Positions 49,119-59,965 of a stretch of DNA of 64,000 bases are shown in pieces. The notes under the pieces are model-generated. The model was not told the origin of the DNA and made no database searches. It saw only the letters and a list, made by a program, of their open reading frames with translations. The stretch is from assembly GCF_024868665.1 (NCBI RefSeq), contig NW_026634123.1, positions 1,162 to 65,161 on the forward strand. Reading direction: 5' to 3'. Position numbers and translations under genes: made by a program. This stretch comes from Triplophysa rosa (taxonomy: Eukaryota; Chordata; Actinopteri; Cypriniformes; Nemacheilidae). Numbering within the stretch: the stretch's first letter is position 1; every line of letters starts with the position of its first letter.

Positions 49119-49958
49119 TTAGGGGGAGTCCTGGGAGGGACAGTCTTTGACCCTGGGATTTTCCCAGGGACCGGCTGGAAGGCCGGCTGGAAGGCCGGCT
49201 GGAAGGGGCTTGACGCCGGCTGGGACGCCGGCTGGGACGCCGGCTGCACCGGACTGGATACCGGCGACACAGGACTGGACACAAGACTGGACACAAGACT
49301 GGACGCCGGCTGCACCACCGGACTGGACGCCGGCTGCACCACCGGACTGGACGCCGGCTGCACCACCGGACTGGACGCCGGCTGCACCACCGGACTGGAT
49401 GCCGGGCTGGACACCGGCTGCTGCTCCGGCAGGGAGGGAAGTCCGCGCTGCCCGCCGCTGCCTCTTTCTCTTCAGCCGAGCCACCCGTCTGGAGGTCGGC
49501 TGAAGGAAAGAGGCAAAGGGTGCGGCTGGCTCCGGCTGGGACTCCTCAGACGTGGAGCCCCAGGACTCACGTCTCCCCCGCTTCCCGCCGAGGCTCGCTG
49601 GCGGCGGAGAGGACGGTGTGGCGATGCCCACAACCCCGATCCGCAAGGGACCGTCCTCGGGGATAGCCGCCAGCCCCGTGAGAGGCTCCGCCATGGACAC
49701 TCCCCTGGGCTCCTCACGATTCATCGCGAGTTCGACCTGGTCCGCGAAGCCCAGGTGTCTCAACCGGCGCATCTCAGCTGGCTCGAAGGGTTCATCGAGG
49801 CAGCTGTTGAAGATTACCTTCAACTCTGCCTCGGTGAACCCCGAGTAGCGCGCGGTGGACAAGAAGTCCATGGCGAAGTCCTTCACAGGGGTCCCCCTCT
49901 GGCGGAAGCCGAACAGGACGTGAGCCTGGCGGCTCCTGTACGCTTCGTCCGACTCCAT
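49119..49958 (-). CDS. Gag-like ORF of the LTR element
   Basis: 279 codons starting MESDEAYRSRQAHVLFGF. The first 90 residues contain QRGTPVKDFAMDFLSTARYS and the block EAELKVIFNSCLDEP, resembling the capsid region of Ty3/Gypsy-type Gag proteins (FRQGxxxVxDYAxxFxxLAxxSGWxE). The rest is low complexity: a Ser/Pro/Arg-rich part with a basic stretch (RRVARLKRKRQRRAART), then tandem SGGAAGVQ repeats. No zinc knuckle is seen. Without pol, the element needs proteins from a relative. Confidence 0.65.
   Translation of the reverse strand: MESDEAYRSRQAHVLFGFRQRGTPVKDFAMDFLSTARYSGFTEAELKVIFNSCLDEPFEPAEMRRLRHLGFADQVELAMNREEPRGVSMAEPLTGLAAIPEDGPLRIGVVGIATPSSPPPASLGGKRGRRESWGSTSEESQPEPAAPFASFLQPTSRRVARLKRKRQRRAARTSLPAGAAAGVQPGIQSGGAAGVQSGGAAGVQSGGAAGVQSGGAAGVQSCVQSCVQSCVAGIQSGAAGVPAGVPAGVKPLPAGLPAGLPAGPWENPRVKDCPSQDSP
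49140..49430. repeat. GC-rich minisatellite in the gag-like ORF
   Basis: Tandem units of 24-27 nt (GGACTGGACGCCGGCTGCACCACC) repeat about five times at 49300-49400. Shorter GGCTGGAAGGCC and ACGCCGGCTGGG units lie to the left. It leaves several frames open on both strands. Confidence 0.9.
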
Positions 49959-50574
49959 GCCTGCTGGGTTCGGTGGGGGCTCGTGGATTCTGTCACGATG
50001 GTGCGTGGAGAAGAACCCAAATGCAGGCAGGCAATGGCAATGAAGGGGTTAACGGAATATATTTATTAAACAATAGACAAAACAGAAACAAAACACCCAC
50101 AAGGGGAGTAAAAAACAAGACAGGAAAAATAAACTAGACTGGACTAAACTAACATAACACTTGACTAAACATAACTTGACAAACTAAACTAAACACTTAC
50201 TAAGACTGGACTGGGATCTTTACACAGCAACACAGGATCATAGGAACACTGACTGGCACGATACACATACACGACGTAGTACAATCCACGAGCACAAGAC
50301 AAAGAAACAAGAGGGTATTTAAAGGGAAGACAAACGAGGGATAATTAACACAGGGCAGGTGTGGGTAATAAAACACTCAGGGAAAGATAACAAGGAAACG
50401 AGAGGAGCGGGGCCAATGACAAGACACTGGAGACAACGTATATTATTGTCAAAAGGACAATAATATGTTTCTCTCCACACATAACCAAAGACTTTGTCAT
50501 GGCTCTGCTACATGACCAAGAAAAACATGACTAAATGAAGCAGAGCCATGACAAAATCCGCCACTGGCCAGGAC

Positions 50575-50960
50575 GGGTAGGCCTATTCTTGTCGGTCCAG
50601 TCGGCCCTACAGTGCTGCACAATCTTACCATCCAGGCTCAGAAACTGTAACACCAACCAGGACAACCAGAAACATCATGTATAATCTTTGACAACTAGCA
50701 GACCCTTGCTGGTCACAATGCAAAGACAGCACTATCATGCAGATTTGCAGATGCAGATCTAACTGACTGCTAACAGAATTTTTCGAACTAAATTCTGCAC
50801 AACTCCTTGTCTAATCCTGTGTACTGTAATTTCTAGACTGAACTATTGCAATGCTCTTCTAGCCGGACTTCAAATGTGGGCAATCACACCTCTACACGTG
50901 GTTTAAAATTTAGCAGCTCGACTAATCTTCCAGAAGCCCAAAATTAAGTGCACTTTAATT
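50575..50960 (+). mobile_element. L2-like LINE remnant, right half
   Basis: It continues the LINE interrupted at 46984. Near 50840-50870 the frame reads LNYCNALLAGLQMWAITPLH and then AARLIFQKP, matching the conserved RT C-terminal segment LDYCNALLAGLP...AARLVF. It contains stops and is inactive. Confidence 0.8.
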
Positions 50961-51483
50961 TAGCACTGTATTTTGTACAGTTGTGTTATTTCACAGTTTG
51001 ATATACAATACATGTAATACACTTACAGATATGGGAGGCAAATCCTGCCAAATTTAAATAAATAAATTAAACGATGAAAATGAAAACCAGATTAGCAATT
51101 TCATTATACACAAATGCATGCACAATATGTGCCAAAATGAAAAATAAAATGAAATTATTTTATTTTCATTTTCATTTTTACACTGACAATGCGTTGTCCC
51201 TGTCAAATTGAAAAAGAAAATACAATTGGTGATTTGACATTTCATTTTCACTAAAATCTCGAGGCAAGACTGCCAATATGAAAATGAAAAGGCAAATGTG
51301 AAAAATAAATTGTAAAAACATTTTTTACAAAGGTTTTATTAATGTTCACGCAACAATACTGACACAATTCAAATTAAAATGTAAACTTTGATTTTCATTT
51401 TATTTTATTTTCTCTTCTCTTTTATTTTATTTTCGTTTTCATTTTCTTTTTCACGGTCATGCAAATTACATGTTAATTAGTGA

Positions 51484-51705
51484 GTGTGGACGAGCGTCTG
51501 TATTACTGGGAACGCCCACAAAAAACGTCATATCCGTTTATTCGAACGAACGTGTGTAGACCTTGTCAGGCGCTTGGCCTTAGCGCTTTGTAATGATCAC
51601 GATGACTGTGCCTGGTGCAATACCGAAAGTTGTTGTGTGGTGTTCTGCATCTCTGATAAGTTAACAGACGAACAAACTAAAGCATTGGAGAGCCCATATC
51701 TCTAG
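51484..51705 (+). CDS. 73-codon ORF in left arm of element B, unknown function
   Basis: The product contains KKRHIRLFERTCVDLVRRLA, a cysteine-rich segment CAWCNTESCCVVFCISDKL, and ends DEQTKALESPYL. The same ORF is intact on the opposite arm (52605-52832, minus, 75 codons) with a different first 14 residues and one His-to-Asp change. I do not recognise it. Like the ORF in element A it could be a captured exon, or a coincidence kept alike by the palindrome. Confidence 0.3.
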   Translation: MWTSVCITGNAHKKRHIRLFERTCVDLVRRLALALCNDHDDCAWCNTESCCVVFCISDKLTDEQTKALESPYL

Positions 51706-52604
51706 CGTGCCCTGAAACATGCCGGAGCGCGATTGTCCCCACTCCGCCGCTGACCTGCGCTCACACTGTACATTACCATCCGCACCCGAGCACGCTATCA
51801 TCATTACACTGTGACTGCTTTTAAGAAAACATAAACAAAGCGATCTTTCTCAGCACAATAGAATCCATCGTAGTGTTCGGTTTGAGGTTGATAAGATGTG
51901 TTTAACCTCACGCGCGCTGTGCGCAGACCAATTCGCTTATGGTATCACAAGAGCGGCTCATATGTGTTTAAATCAGCCCCGCGTACTTCATTCATTATGA
52001 TTATGAGCCAATCGTTATACAAAGTGCTGCACTATGTTATGAATGCATGTTTTAAATGATGCGCCTGTTTAAATTCCTTGAAGTTCAGCTGTCATGGCAA
52101 AAAACATCTAATACGCACAGCACTATTAATTCATTCGAATGGTTTTTTTTGTCCCACGGCGCGGTGACACAGGCCTGCACTTATAAGTGTTGTAGGTATT
52201 AGATGTTTTTTGGTATGACAGCTGAACTTCAAGGAATTTAAACAGGCGCATCATTTAAAACATGCGTTCATAACATAGTGCAGCACTTCGTATAACGATT
52301 GGCTCATAATCATAATGAATGAAGTACGCGGGGCTGATTTAAACACATATGAGCCGCTCTTGTGATACCATAAGCGAATTGGTCTGCGCACAGCGCGCGT
52401 GAGGTTAAACACATCTTATCAACCTCAAACCGAACATTACGATGGATTCTATTGTGCTGAGAAAGATCGCTTTGTTTATGTTTTCTTAAAAGCAGTCACA
52501 GTGTAATGATGATAGCGCGCTCGGGTGCGGATGGTAATGTACAGTGTAAGAGCAGGTCAGCGGCGGAGTGGGGACAATCGCGCTCCGGCATGTGTCAGGG
52601 CACG

Positions 52605-52832
52605 CTAGAGATACGGGCTCTCCAATGCTTTAGTTTGTTCGTCTGTTAACTTATCAGAGATGCAGAACACCACACAACAACTTTCGGTATTGCACCAGGC
52701 ACAGTCATCGTCATCATTACAAAGCGCTAAGGCCAAGCGCCTGACAAGGTCTACACACGTTCGTTCGAATAAACGGATATGACGTTTTTTTTGTGGGCGT
52801 TCCGAGTAATGCAGACGCTCGTCCACACCCAC
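52605..52832 (-). CDS. 75-codon ORF in right arm of element B
   Basis: This is the mirror copy of 51484-51705. It starts MGVDERLHYSERPQKKRHIR and then follows the same sequence, with CNDDDDC in place of CNDHDDC. Its stop is at 52605-52607. It supports the arms being homologous over the coding stretch but is not independent evidence of function. Confidence 0.3.
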   Translation of the reverse strand: MGVDERLHYSERPQKKRHIRLFERTCVDLVRRLALALCNDDDDCAWCNTESCCVVFCISDKLTDEQTKALESPYL

Positions 52833-53733
52833 TAATTAACATGTAATTTGCATGACCGTGAAAAAGAAAAAGAAAACGAAAACGAAAATGAAATAAAAGA
52901 GAAGAGAAAATAAAATAAAATAAAATGAAAATCAAAGTTAACATTTTAATTTGAATTGTGTCAGTATTGTTGCGTGAACATTAATAAAACCTTTGTAAAA
53001 AATGTTTTTACAATTTATTTTTCACATTTGCCTTTTCATTTTCATATTGGCAGTCTTGCCTCGAGATTTTAGTGAAAATGAAATGTCAAATCACCAATTG
53101 TATTTTCTTTTTCAATTTGAGAGGGACAACGCATTGTCAGTGTAAAAATGAAAATGAAAATAATTTCATTTTATTTTTCATTTTGGCACATATTGTGCAT
53201 GCAGTTGTGTATAATGAAATTGCTAATCTGGTTTTCATTTTCATCGTTTAATTTATTTATTTAAATTTGGCAGGATTTGCCTCCCATATACAGAGGGCAA
53301 ATAGTTTGCAGACAATCATATAATATAAAGCTCATAAACAGCTTTGTACACACATTTGAGAAATAAATAAATAAAATCTCTATTATACAGAATGTAAAAA
53401 AATGCAATAAAATATAAATAACTATATCACATTCATCAGTTTGAAAGTTAACATAAATAAAAATATGGGCTTAATCCTAGTCCCAGACTATTTTAAATGT
53501 TAGAGTTGCCTTGATTAAAAACAACTTTCAGATCTTAAAATATATCAATGCGATTGTTTTGTCTTGATATGCACACCAGTAATATTTTTTTGTGAAGTAT
53601 GTTTTTAAAACCAACTTAAATACACTTATGTAACTAAGGCCTAATCGTGGTTTAAAATAATGCCTGTCCGGAACCCAACACCCCCTCCCCAAAGAGAGTT
53701 AAAGACTGTGGTTCAGTTTTTGACATTAGTCCG

Positions 53734-56014
53734 TTATTTAAAGTGAGGTTTGCGAGGCAGGAAGTGTGTGCAGGCCTGGTGTGGGGCCACCCTGTTACCC
53801 CTCCTCAACTGTCCTTGCTGTGACAGCGCCAGGTACAGCCCTGGATGGGGCAGAGAGGAATAGGTGTTGTGGTGATTTTCCTCCATGTGCTCTTTAAATA
53901 GACACTCATTTGAAAACTCTTTCTACAACAAAGAAATATAATGATTGTTAACATATTTTTTGCAAACATCTAATTATTTGAGGCTGATTTTAACATTTCA
54001 AATAAATAAAATGATTATTTCAGATAATTTCAAATAATTTCCTTAAATATTCAATATTATAATAGATGACATGTCAGATAGTATGATGGAATAATAGATG
54101 GCTTCTCTCACCATTCCACGAGCATTTCCTTCCTTATTCATGCACAAATACAGCTCACTCTTGACACCACGGATACCCACAACACCAGGACTCATGGCAA
54201 ACACTCTTAGTAAGTCTAATAGACAAATAGGGAAATATTTAAGTGATACAATGTTTGAAAGAGTTTAAATGAAATAAAAAAGAACGACATAAGCATAAAA
54301 TCTTTGTTTAATAGAGAAAGAAAAATAAACCATACTGTATTCAGATGGCTCATGCACACCCCCCACACTTCCGTTCTTCAGAATCTGTAGATGGAAACCA
54401 ATTCCAGCACGGCAATACAGAAGCTGATGTGTGATGAGCTCTCTAGCTGGATTAATTGACAGAAAATTTAGATTTAGAGGCAATATAATAAAATCTGAAG
54501 ATTTTGGCATATGGTTCAGTCACTTATGAAGTTAAACTCAGATGAGTGGTTCAGGTCTTGTATCACTTAATAGGTGGATTTACTGCGATAATTACTGGTT
54601 GATTGCACATTATTCTTATCATTAACACATTTCATGAAACGTATTAATATAAAATATAGATAATTTTTTTTAGTCAAAAGTAGAAAAAGAATATTGAGCA
54701 TGAATACACATTAAAGTTGTACAGCTATGTAGTAAATTGTTTACATGGGAAACAGTAGAAAGTATAGTTTAGCTATATTATTTTACAAAGAAATTGAAGC
54801 TCAGAATGCTGTAACTGACTAATTAGAATCAAGCACTCCAATGAGCCATGTAGTATAAATAAATAATGTGTTCAAGGGTAAAATACCAGGGAAGTATCTT
54901 GTTTTCTTACCCTTGAACAACTCTCTCTTATTCAAGTTAATAACACTTTCTACAAGCTATACTCCCAAAGCAAACACACACATACCACTTACATCAGGGT
55001 TTACTATCAGTAAAAAGTTCTTGATATGCGTCAAAGATCTGGCCTTGTGTCTTTGACTAGTTTCTTTGATATAGACAAGACCTAATACATGCATAAAGAA
55101 ACTTATGAGCATCCTGAATACTGAGTATTGTGGTTGTAGTTGCATGAGATCGTTGCCTCTGTGCCAACGACACAGTAACACATCTCATTGGTCCAAATTG
55201 TGAATGTAGTTGCGTTAAAAACTGAATGACATACCAGTCACCTAAAATGTGGCTTAAGCCTATTATAAAATTATCACATGGTGCCACTGCTCCCCCGGTA
55301 CACAATCAAAACGGAAATGTGATGTGAAATGGAAAAGTCCATCCTATAGTTAAGCAGTAACATACTCGTGGCTTTGATATACTCCAAACAGTCACAAATA
55401 TATATGGTCATTGTGGAATGTGTTTAACCATGACAGGCATTGCCCCTTGTCAAATATAAAACTACGTGTAAAGCACTGAGACAATCAGTTACTATAAAAT
55501 TAGACAAATTTTTCATAAAGGCATTATTTTATTAGGCAAAATCCTTAGAATATTGAAACAAATTTAACAAAACAAATCTATTATACTGTATGGTTGCAAA
55601 GCTTTACTGACCAATCATCAGCATCCAGAAGTGAAACAGACATCAGATTTTTTTTTTAAATAAAAATTGTCATTGAAATTAAGCTTTAGTATTTTTAGTG
55701 TGTTATGTACAATACGAATGCCTATTAACATTTTTATGATTTTATTTGTTTATTTTGATTAAACAAGCAGGTAGATTTGTTACAACTACCAATTTGATCT
55801 TACCTTTCTCTCTCATCTTTGTTTCCATCATTGAGAGCAGCCACATGTGTCTTAGTCGGCCTACTTGATCACCTGAGAAATCAGTCTCTTCCTTTGTGCA
55901 GTCACAGATCAAACACAGTGACAATATAACAGCTGAGCATAAAAGCATCCAGCGGAAATACATCAAGTCAACAACTTGTGTTGTGTAGTGTCGCCACGTG
56001 AACCACTTTGACAT
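53734..56014 (-). CDS. FGF4/6-like secreted fibroblast growth factor
   Basis: Four exons on the minus strand: 56014-55804, 54446-54336, 54215-54112, 53922-53734. Total 615 nt, 204 residues, with phases 1, 1 and 0. FGFs are extracellular ligands of FGF receptors with heparan sulfate. A signal peptide is visible (MLLCSAVILSLCLICDC); a second possible start at 55963 (MYFRWMLL) would give 187 residues. The beta-trefoil core reads LLYCRAGIGFHLQILKNGSV, SPGVVGIRGVKSELYLCMNK, EFSNECLFKEHMEENHHNTY and the heparin-site region GQLRRGNRVAPHQACTHFLP, ending RKPHFK. LYCRxGIGFHLQ and GNRVxP..THFLPR point to the FGF4/5/6 subfamily. Exon 3 is 104 nt, the usual length of the FGF middle exon. An extra intron splits what is normally one first exon, just before the core. 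Subfamily is firm, orthology is not. Confidence 0.88.
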
Positions 56015-59000
56015 GCTGTCAACCTGTGAATCTGCGATATTGAGGCCCTTTGCCCAGTTTCCTTCCTGAGGCCACCAGTGCATTGGTTCGCATAAACTGT
56101 AGAGCCTCTTTTAACTGTGAACTTTGCTGAACAAAGTGTCCTTCCCTCAACATAAACAGAGTTTCCACTACAGGGACAGTGTGCCTCCTATATCTCCATC
56201 TTTTGTACATATATCTTCAGCTCTGATACCCACACCAAATGAACAATCAGAAGAGACGCACACACAGGAAAGAACAAGCGTGCCCACACTGATAGACTTT
56301 AATGTTTATATTAACTCAGAGTGACATCTTATCTGATGTGTACTCATCTTGCATGGTAAGTGATGTGAGCTGATGTAAGAGACATAAAAACGTTCAAGAC
56401 AAGGCTAATTTACGTCACCAACAACAAATGGAAACTTTGGGCATGCTAAAAAAGCATTACTATCTACAGACAACAGTTCTATGATATGGTATTAAATTTA
56501 GCTACATGAATACAACAAGTGTCTTAGCTGCTGTGAGTAATCTGTCTGGAAATGTAGACAAAATAGGGTTAAACTATAGTGGCCTACAGAAGAACTCTGG
56601 CAGGTACAATAATTAAATGGTCATTTCATTATTTTATGTTGACTTGGAGGATGTAATGATGATCACTAATAGGTGTTACAATGTACCAGCTTGTAGTTGT
56701 GTACAATGTGTGCAATCCAATTGTGTAATCCAGTTTTCTTGTTTTTCTTGTAAATTTGCAGTCTTGTTCATAATTTTGCATTTCACGATAAAAAATATCC
56801 AGTAAAAACAGGAATTTTCTGGCAGCTGGGGAAATAAAGTAAAATAAACTTTTTTTTCATGTTTTTCATTTAAACTATTTTTCTGTAATTTTACGTTTTT
56901 TACCTTATTTCAACAATATGAATAAACAGTAAAATTGTGTAAAATTACAGTTAATGATTACAAATAATTATGTTTTTCAGATTAATTACAGCACTCTGAA
57001 AACTGATAGTGTCAACATTTGATGACATTTGATTACATTTTCTATAGAAACAATTTTCTATAGCAACAACATAAACAAACGTTACTGCGCGTGCACGCTT
57101 CTGTGGTCCAAACTTAACTTCGGTACATATCTGCAAAGAATAGAAACCCTGCAGATTATTTCTGAAAACAAGAAAAATAAATAACAAGTAAATTACATTA
57201 GCTAGCAAGTTAAAAATATGTCTAGCCAGTATTATTTTGGGTACCAGTAGAAGAACCTTTACTTGGCTAAACTAAGAGGCTGTTTACACGAGACCGTTTT
57301 CAACGTAAAATGGAAAACTTTTTATGCGTTTTGGCTGTTCATTTACACGACAACGGCGTTTTGGGGACTGAAAATGCAAACTTTTGAAAAAGGGTCTCAA
57401 AGTGCAAGTTTTTGAAAACAACGGCATTATCGTATCTGTGTAAACTCTGAAGGAGGCGTTTTCCAAAAACGATGACGTCATACGCATGCGTATTACGCGT
57501 TCAGTCTATAGGCATGCACGAATATTCCCCAAACAATAATAGTGGGATCCATGCTGCTTGGTTGTGCTGTGTGACATACCCATTATCATTTCACCAGCAA
57601 AAATTATATTTACTGCACCACTACAACCAGTGGAGACAGTATTTATATACGAACATGACCCATTCAACAAATTGTTTATTTAATAAAATTAACGTACAGT
57701 AAAATTCAACTAATTGTTTATTTAATACAATTATTATACAGCAAAATATGAATATAAATGAATATAAATAGTTACTAGCCACTAGCCAGACCCATCAATA
57801 AACACAGACTTGAAGTTAACTTCGGGCCAGGCATGCACGTCCGATGAAACCGTGTATAGGGATTTTTATTTTCTATAGTAGGTTTCAATGATTGAAAGGC
57901 AACTTCTCTGAAAATGGGTAGACCAATGACCAAAAATGTATTTAATATAAGGAACAGCGCAACGGGAAAAACTAATGAAAGAGTGGTGTTGATTTAGCAT
58001 TTTCTGCTATTGGAAGCGGTTTAAAATGATTATGCTGCATGTCAACATGTTGTTCTGTGTGTGGGATTGCACAATTTCTTTATCCAGTGGACTGTATGAA
58101 AGTGTTCTGATAATGCAAGAAGAGTCAAAGTCTGATGATTCAATAAATGGGACAGTTTCTTTGTTTATGATTTTGAGACGTGAGATGGCAGGGGGTTGAC
58201 GTATGTGCTTCTTGTTCTCTAAAAGCACAAAATGTCTAAATCATGTTGAAGTAAGTCATATGCCTCATATCATTTTAGCTTTTAGAAATCAGAAGGAAAT
58301 ATGCAATACTGTGACATCTGCGTCAACACGTTTTATTATAGTAATAGCATGTTTTTATTTTGGATTGATTAACATTTGAAGAGTTAATTAGCAAAACTTT
58401 CTTTTTAATTTTCCAAAAATCATGTTTTTATTGTGTCTGTTAGCTGTATTTTTTTGGTTATTAATACTTAATCAAAACTACCAGCTGCAGTTTGACTGGT
58501 ATTAGGCCTACTTGGAATGCACAATAAAAAACATAATTTTTATTTTACTTTTAAACTGAGTTATTTGTTTTTGCAATTGAACTCTTCATTTAGAAATACA
58601 TGGATTCGATTTCGGTTCCCATAAACTATACCTTAACCACGTGTTTCTGGCTTTATTTGTGGCAAAACCGGTTTATTATCTGACTGGCACATGCAATTGT
58701 CTTCAGTTGTCATTGCATTTGCATGGTGCTTTTTCATTTTTACAGTTGTATTTGCATACCGTCTCTAACTGATGTGGATTCCAGGAGCTTGACTAATTTA
58801 TATACAGAGAGTGAAATTAAAGCACTGAGTGAAATGTATAATTTCATGTTATAAAAAGTTGATTTTATAACACATATTCCAAGTTACTGCTTGGAAGAAC
58901 ATTTAGTTATGTAAATTATTTAATTATCAACCAGCATGAGTGACAGTGTGAATAATGCATTGTCTCATTCTTTAGCACTTTTTATTAGGTATGCATGAAA

Positions 59001-59277
59001 ATGGGTTATGTGATGTGGGGTGTATCTGAAACTTTTTAATATAATGGATTCTGTGGTATATTACTTATAGATCATAGGGAGGGAAAATAATGAGGATAAA
59101 AAAGCTTTATCGGACAGACAGGTGTACAGGGTACTTAATATATATGTGATCAGTAAATAGATAACATAGGCTATATGAATGTGAATAATCTGTTTTCTCT
59201 GGATCATAAAGAGTTAAGCATGAGTGTTAGTGGAGCTGAACACGCGATCTGATTGGTCCACAGATTGGCAGCGTATT

Positions 59278-59690
59278 AAAGGGATACTGCACCCAAAAAT
59301 TCATCACTCTTCTGTCATCATTTACTAACCTTTGAGTTGTTCCAAATCTGTATAAATTTCTTTTTTCTGATGAACACAGAGAAAGATATTTGGAAGAATG
59401 CTAATAACCACACAGATTTTGCCCCCCATTGACTACCATAGTAGGAAAAATACAATGGTGCCCCGGAACTGTTTGCTGTCAGATATTCTTCAAAATGTCT
59501 TCTTTTGTGTTCAACATTTTTTCCTACTATGGGAGTCAATGGGGCCAGATCTGTTAGGTTATAAGTATTCTACCAAATATCTTTCTCTGTGTCTCCTCAG
59601 AAAAAAATTAATTTATTCAGATTTTGAACAACTCGAAGGTGAGTAAATGGTGACAGAATTTTCATTTTGGGGTGTATTCCTTTAAATATC
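59278..59690. repeat. Palindromic MITE-like repeat, copy 4
   Basis: It begins AAAGGGATACTGCACCC and ends with the inverse GGGGTGTATTCCTTTAAA, with an internal inverted pair (GAGTTGTTCCAAATCTG with AGATTTTGAACAACTCGAAG). It sits 280 bases upstream of the pdxk start codon. Confidence 0.8.
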
Positions 59691-59905
59691 CATAAAGAGT
59701 CCGATTTTCGACACGCCACCCGTGCAAGAAAAACAGTAGGTGGCGACAATGCTTCCAAGGAGTAATTCTTCATAGAGGAAGAAGACGATAGAGCTGCATG
59801 CCTGTTATTACTTAACAGTTTTGTTTTACTTTTTTCTTTTGGCCTCTTGTGATATTCGGTGTGAATGAGTTAAAAGTCTGGTTGTGCTTTGCTTTAAGCG
59901 GGCGT

Positions 59906-59911
59906 CACGTG
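59906..59911. promoter_or_regulatory. CACGTG E-box upstream of pdxk
   Basis: The palindromic hexamer lies within GGCGTCACGTGTTGCGCGCG, 55 bases before the pdxk ATG, in the only CG-rich stretch of the area. The sequence is a USF/MYC/TFEB-type site; actual binding is inference. Confidence 0.35.
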
Positions 59912-59965
59912 TTGCGCGCGTAAGTGTTGTCAGACATTACTTTTTAATATTAAGTGCTGTTAGAA

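Larger units (their letters stand above)
48306..50553 (-). mobile_element. Non-autonomous LTR retrotransposon
   Basis: Two near-identical LTRs (48306-48854 and 49991-50553) begin TGTCA and end TGACA and flank a 1136-bp interior. The element is bounded by the 5-bp direct repeat AAATC (48301-48305 and 50554-50558). Orientation is minus: on that strand an AAAGGGGGGGGGG polypurine tract precedes the 3' LTR (plus positions about 48859-48871). No convincing tRNA primer site starting TGG follows the 5' LTR. The interior encodes one gag-like ORF and no protease, reverse transcriptase or integrase. The LTRs differ mainly by a 14-bp indel, so insertion looks recent. A diverged solo LTR of this family is at 2941-3489. 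Confidence 0.92.
46985..50566. mobile_element. hAT-like element carrying a SINE and an LTR element
   Basis: The termini CAGTGGCGGTTTTAG and CTAAATCCGCCACTG are inverted. They are flanked by a perfect 8-bp direct repeat GCCAGGAC at 46977-46984 and 50567-50574. It is non-autonomous: its own sequence (46985-47420, 47580-48300 and 50554-50566) contains no transposase I can recognise. A SINE sits at 47423-47575 and an LTR element at 48306-50553. Confidence 0.9.
51030..53288. mobile_element. Giant palindromic (foldback) transposon B
   Basis: The ends TATGGGAGGCAAATCCTGCC and the inverse are flanked by a perfect 6-bp direct repeat TACAGA (51024-51029 and 53289-53294). The inverted arms 51030-52114 and 52196-53288 are almost identical; the central loop is only 81 bp. 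Both arms include AT-rich outer parts, an ATTTTCATTTTC-type tract, and a short ORF in the inner part. Termini and target length match element A at 22882-25006. The single strand could fold into a hairpin of about 1.1 kb. Confidence 0.9.
56015..59965. other. Intergenic between the FGF gene and pdxk
   Basis: No coding exon recognised. 57275-57560 is a repeat-like block (GGCTGTTTACACGAGACCGT, ending in the CGCATGCGTATTACGCG palindrome). 57770-57850 matches 34075-34150 (shared AAGTTAACTTCGGGCCAGG). 59278-59690 is a MITE-like copy. The remainder is AT-rich. Confidence 0.5.

Noticed and set aside
49147..49503. A 118-codon plus-strand ORF (GWTPAAPPDWTPAAP-type repeats)
   Set aside because: It is the antisense reading of the minisatellite in the gag-like ORF of the LTR element. 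The minus-strand frame is longer and has a non-repetitive Gag-like start.
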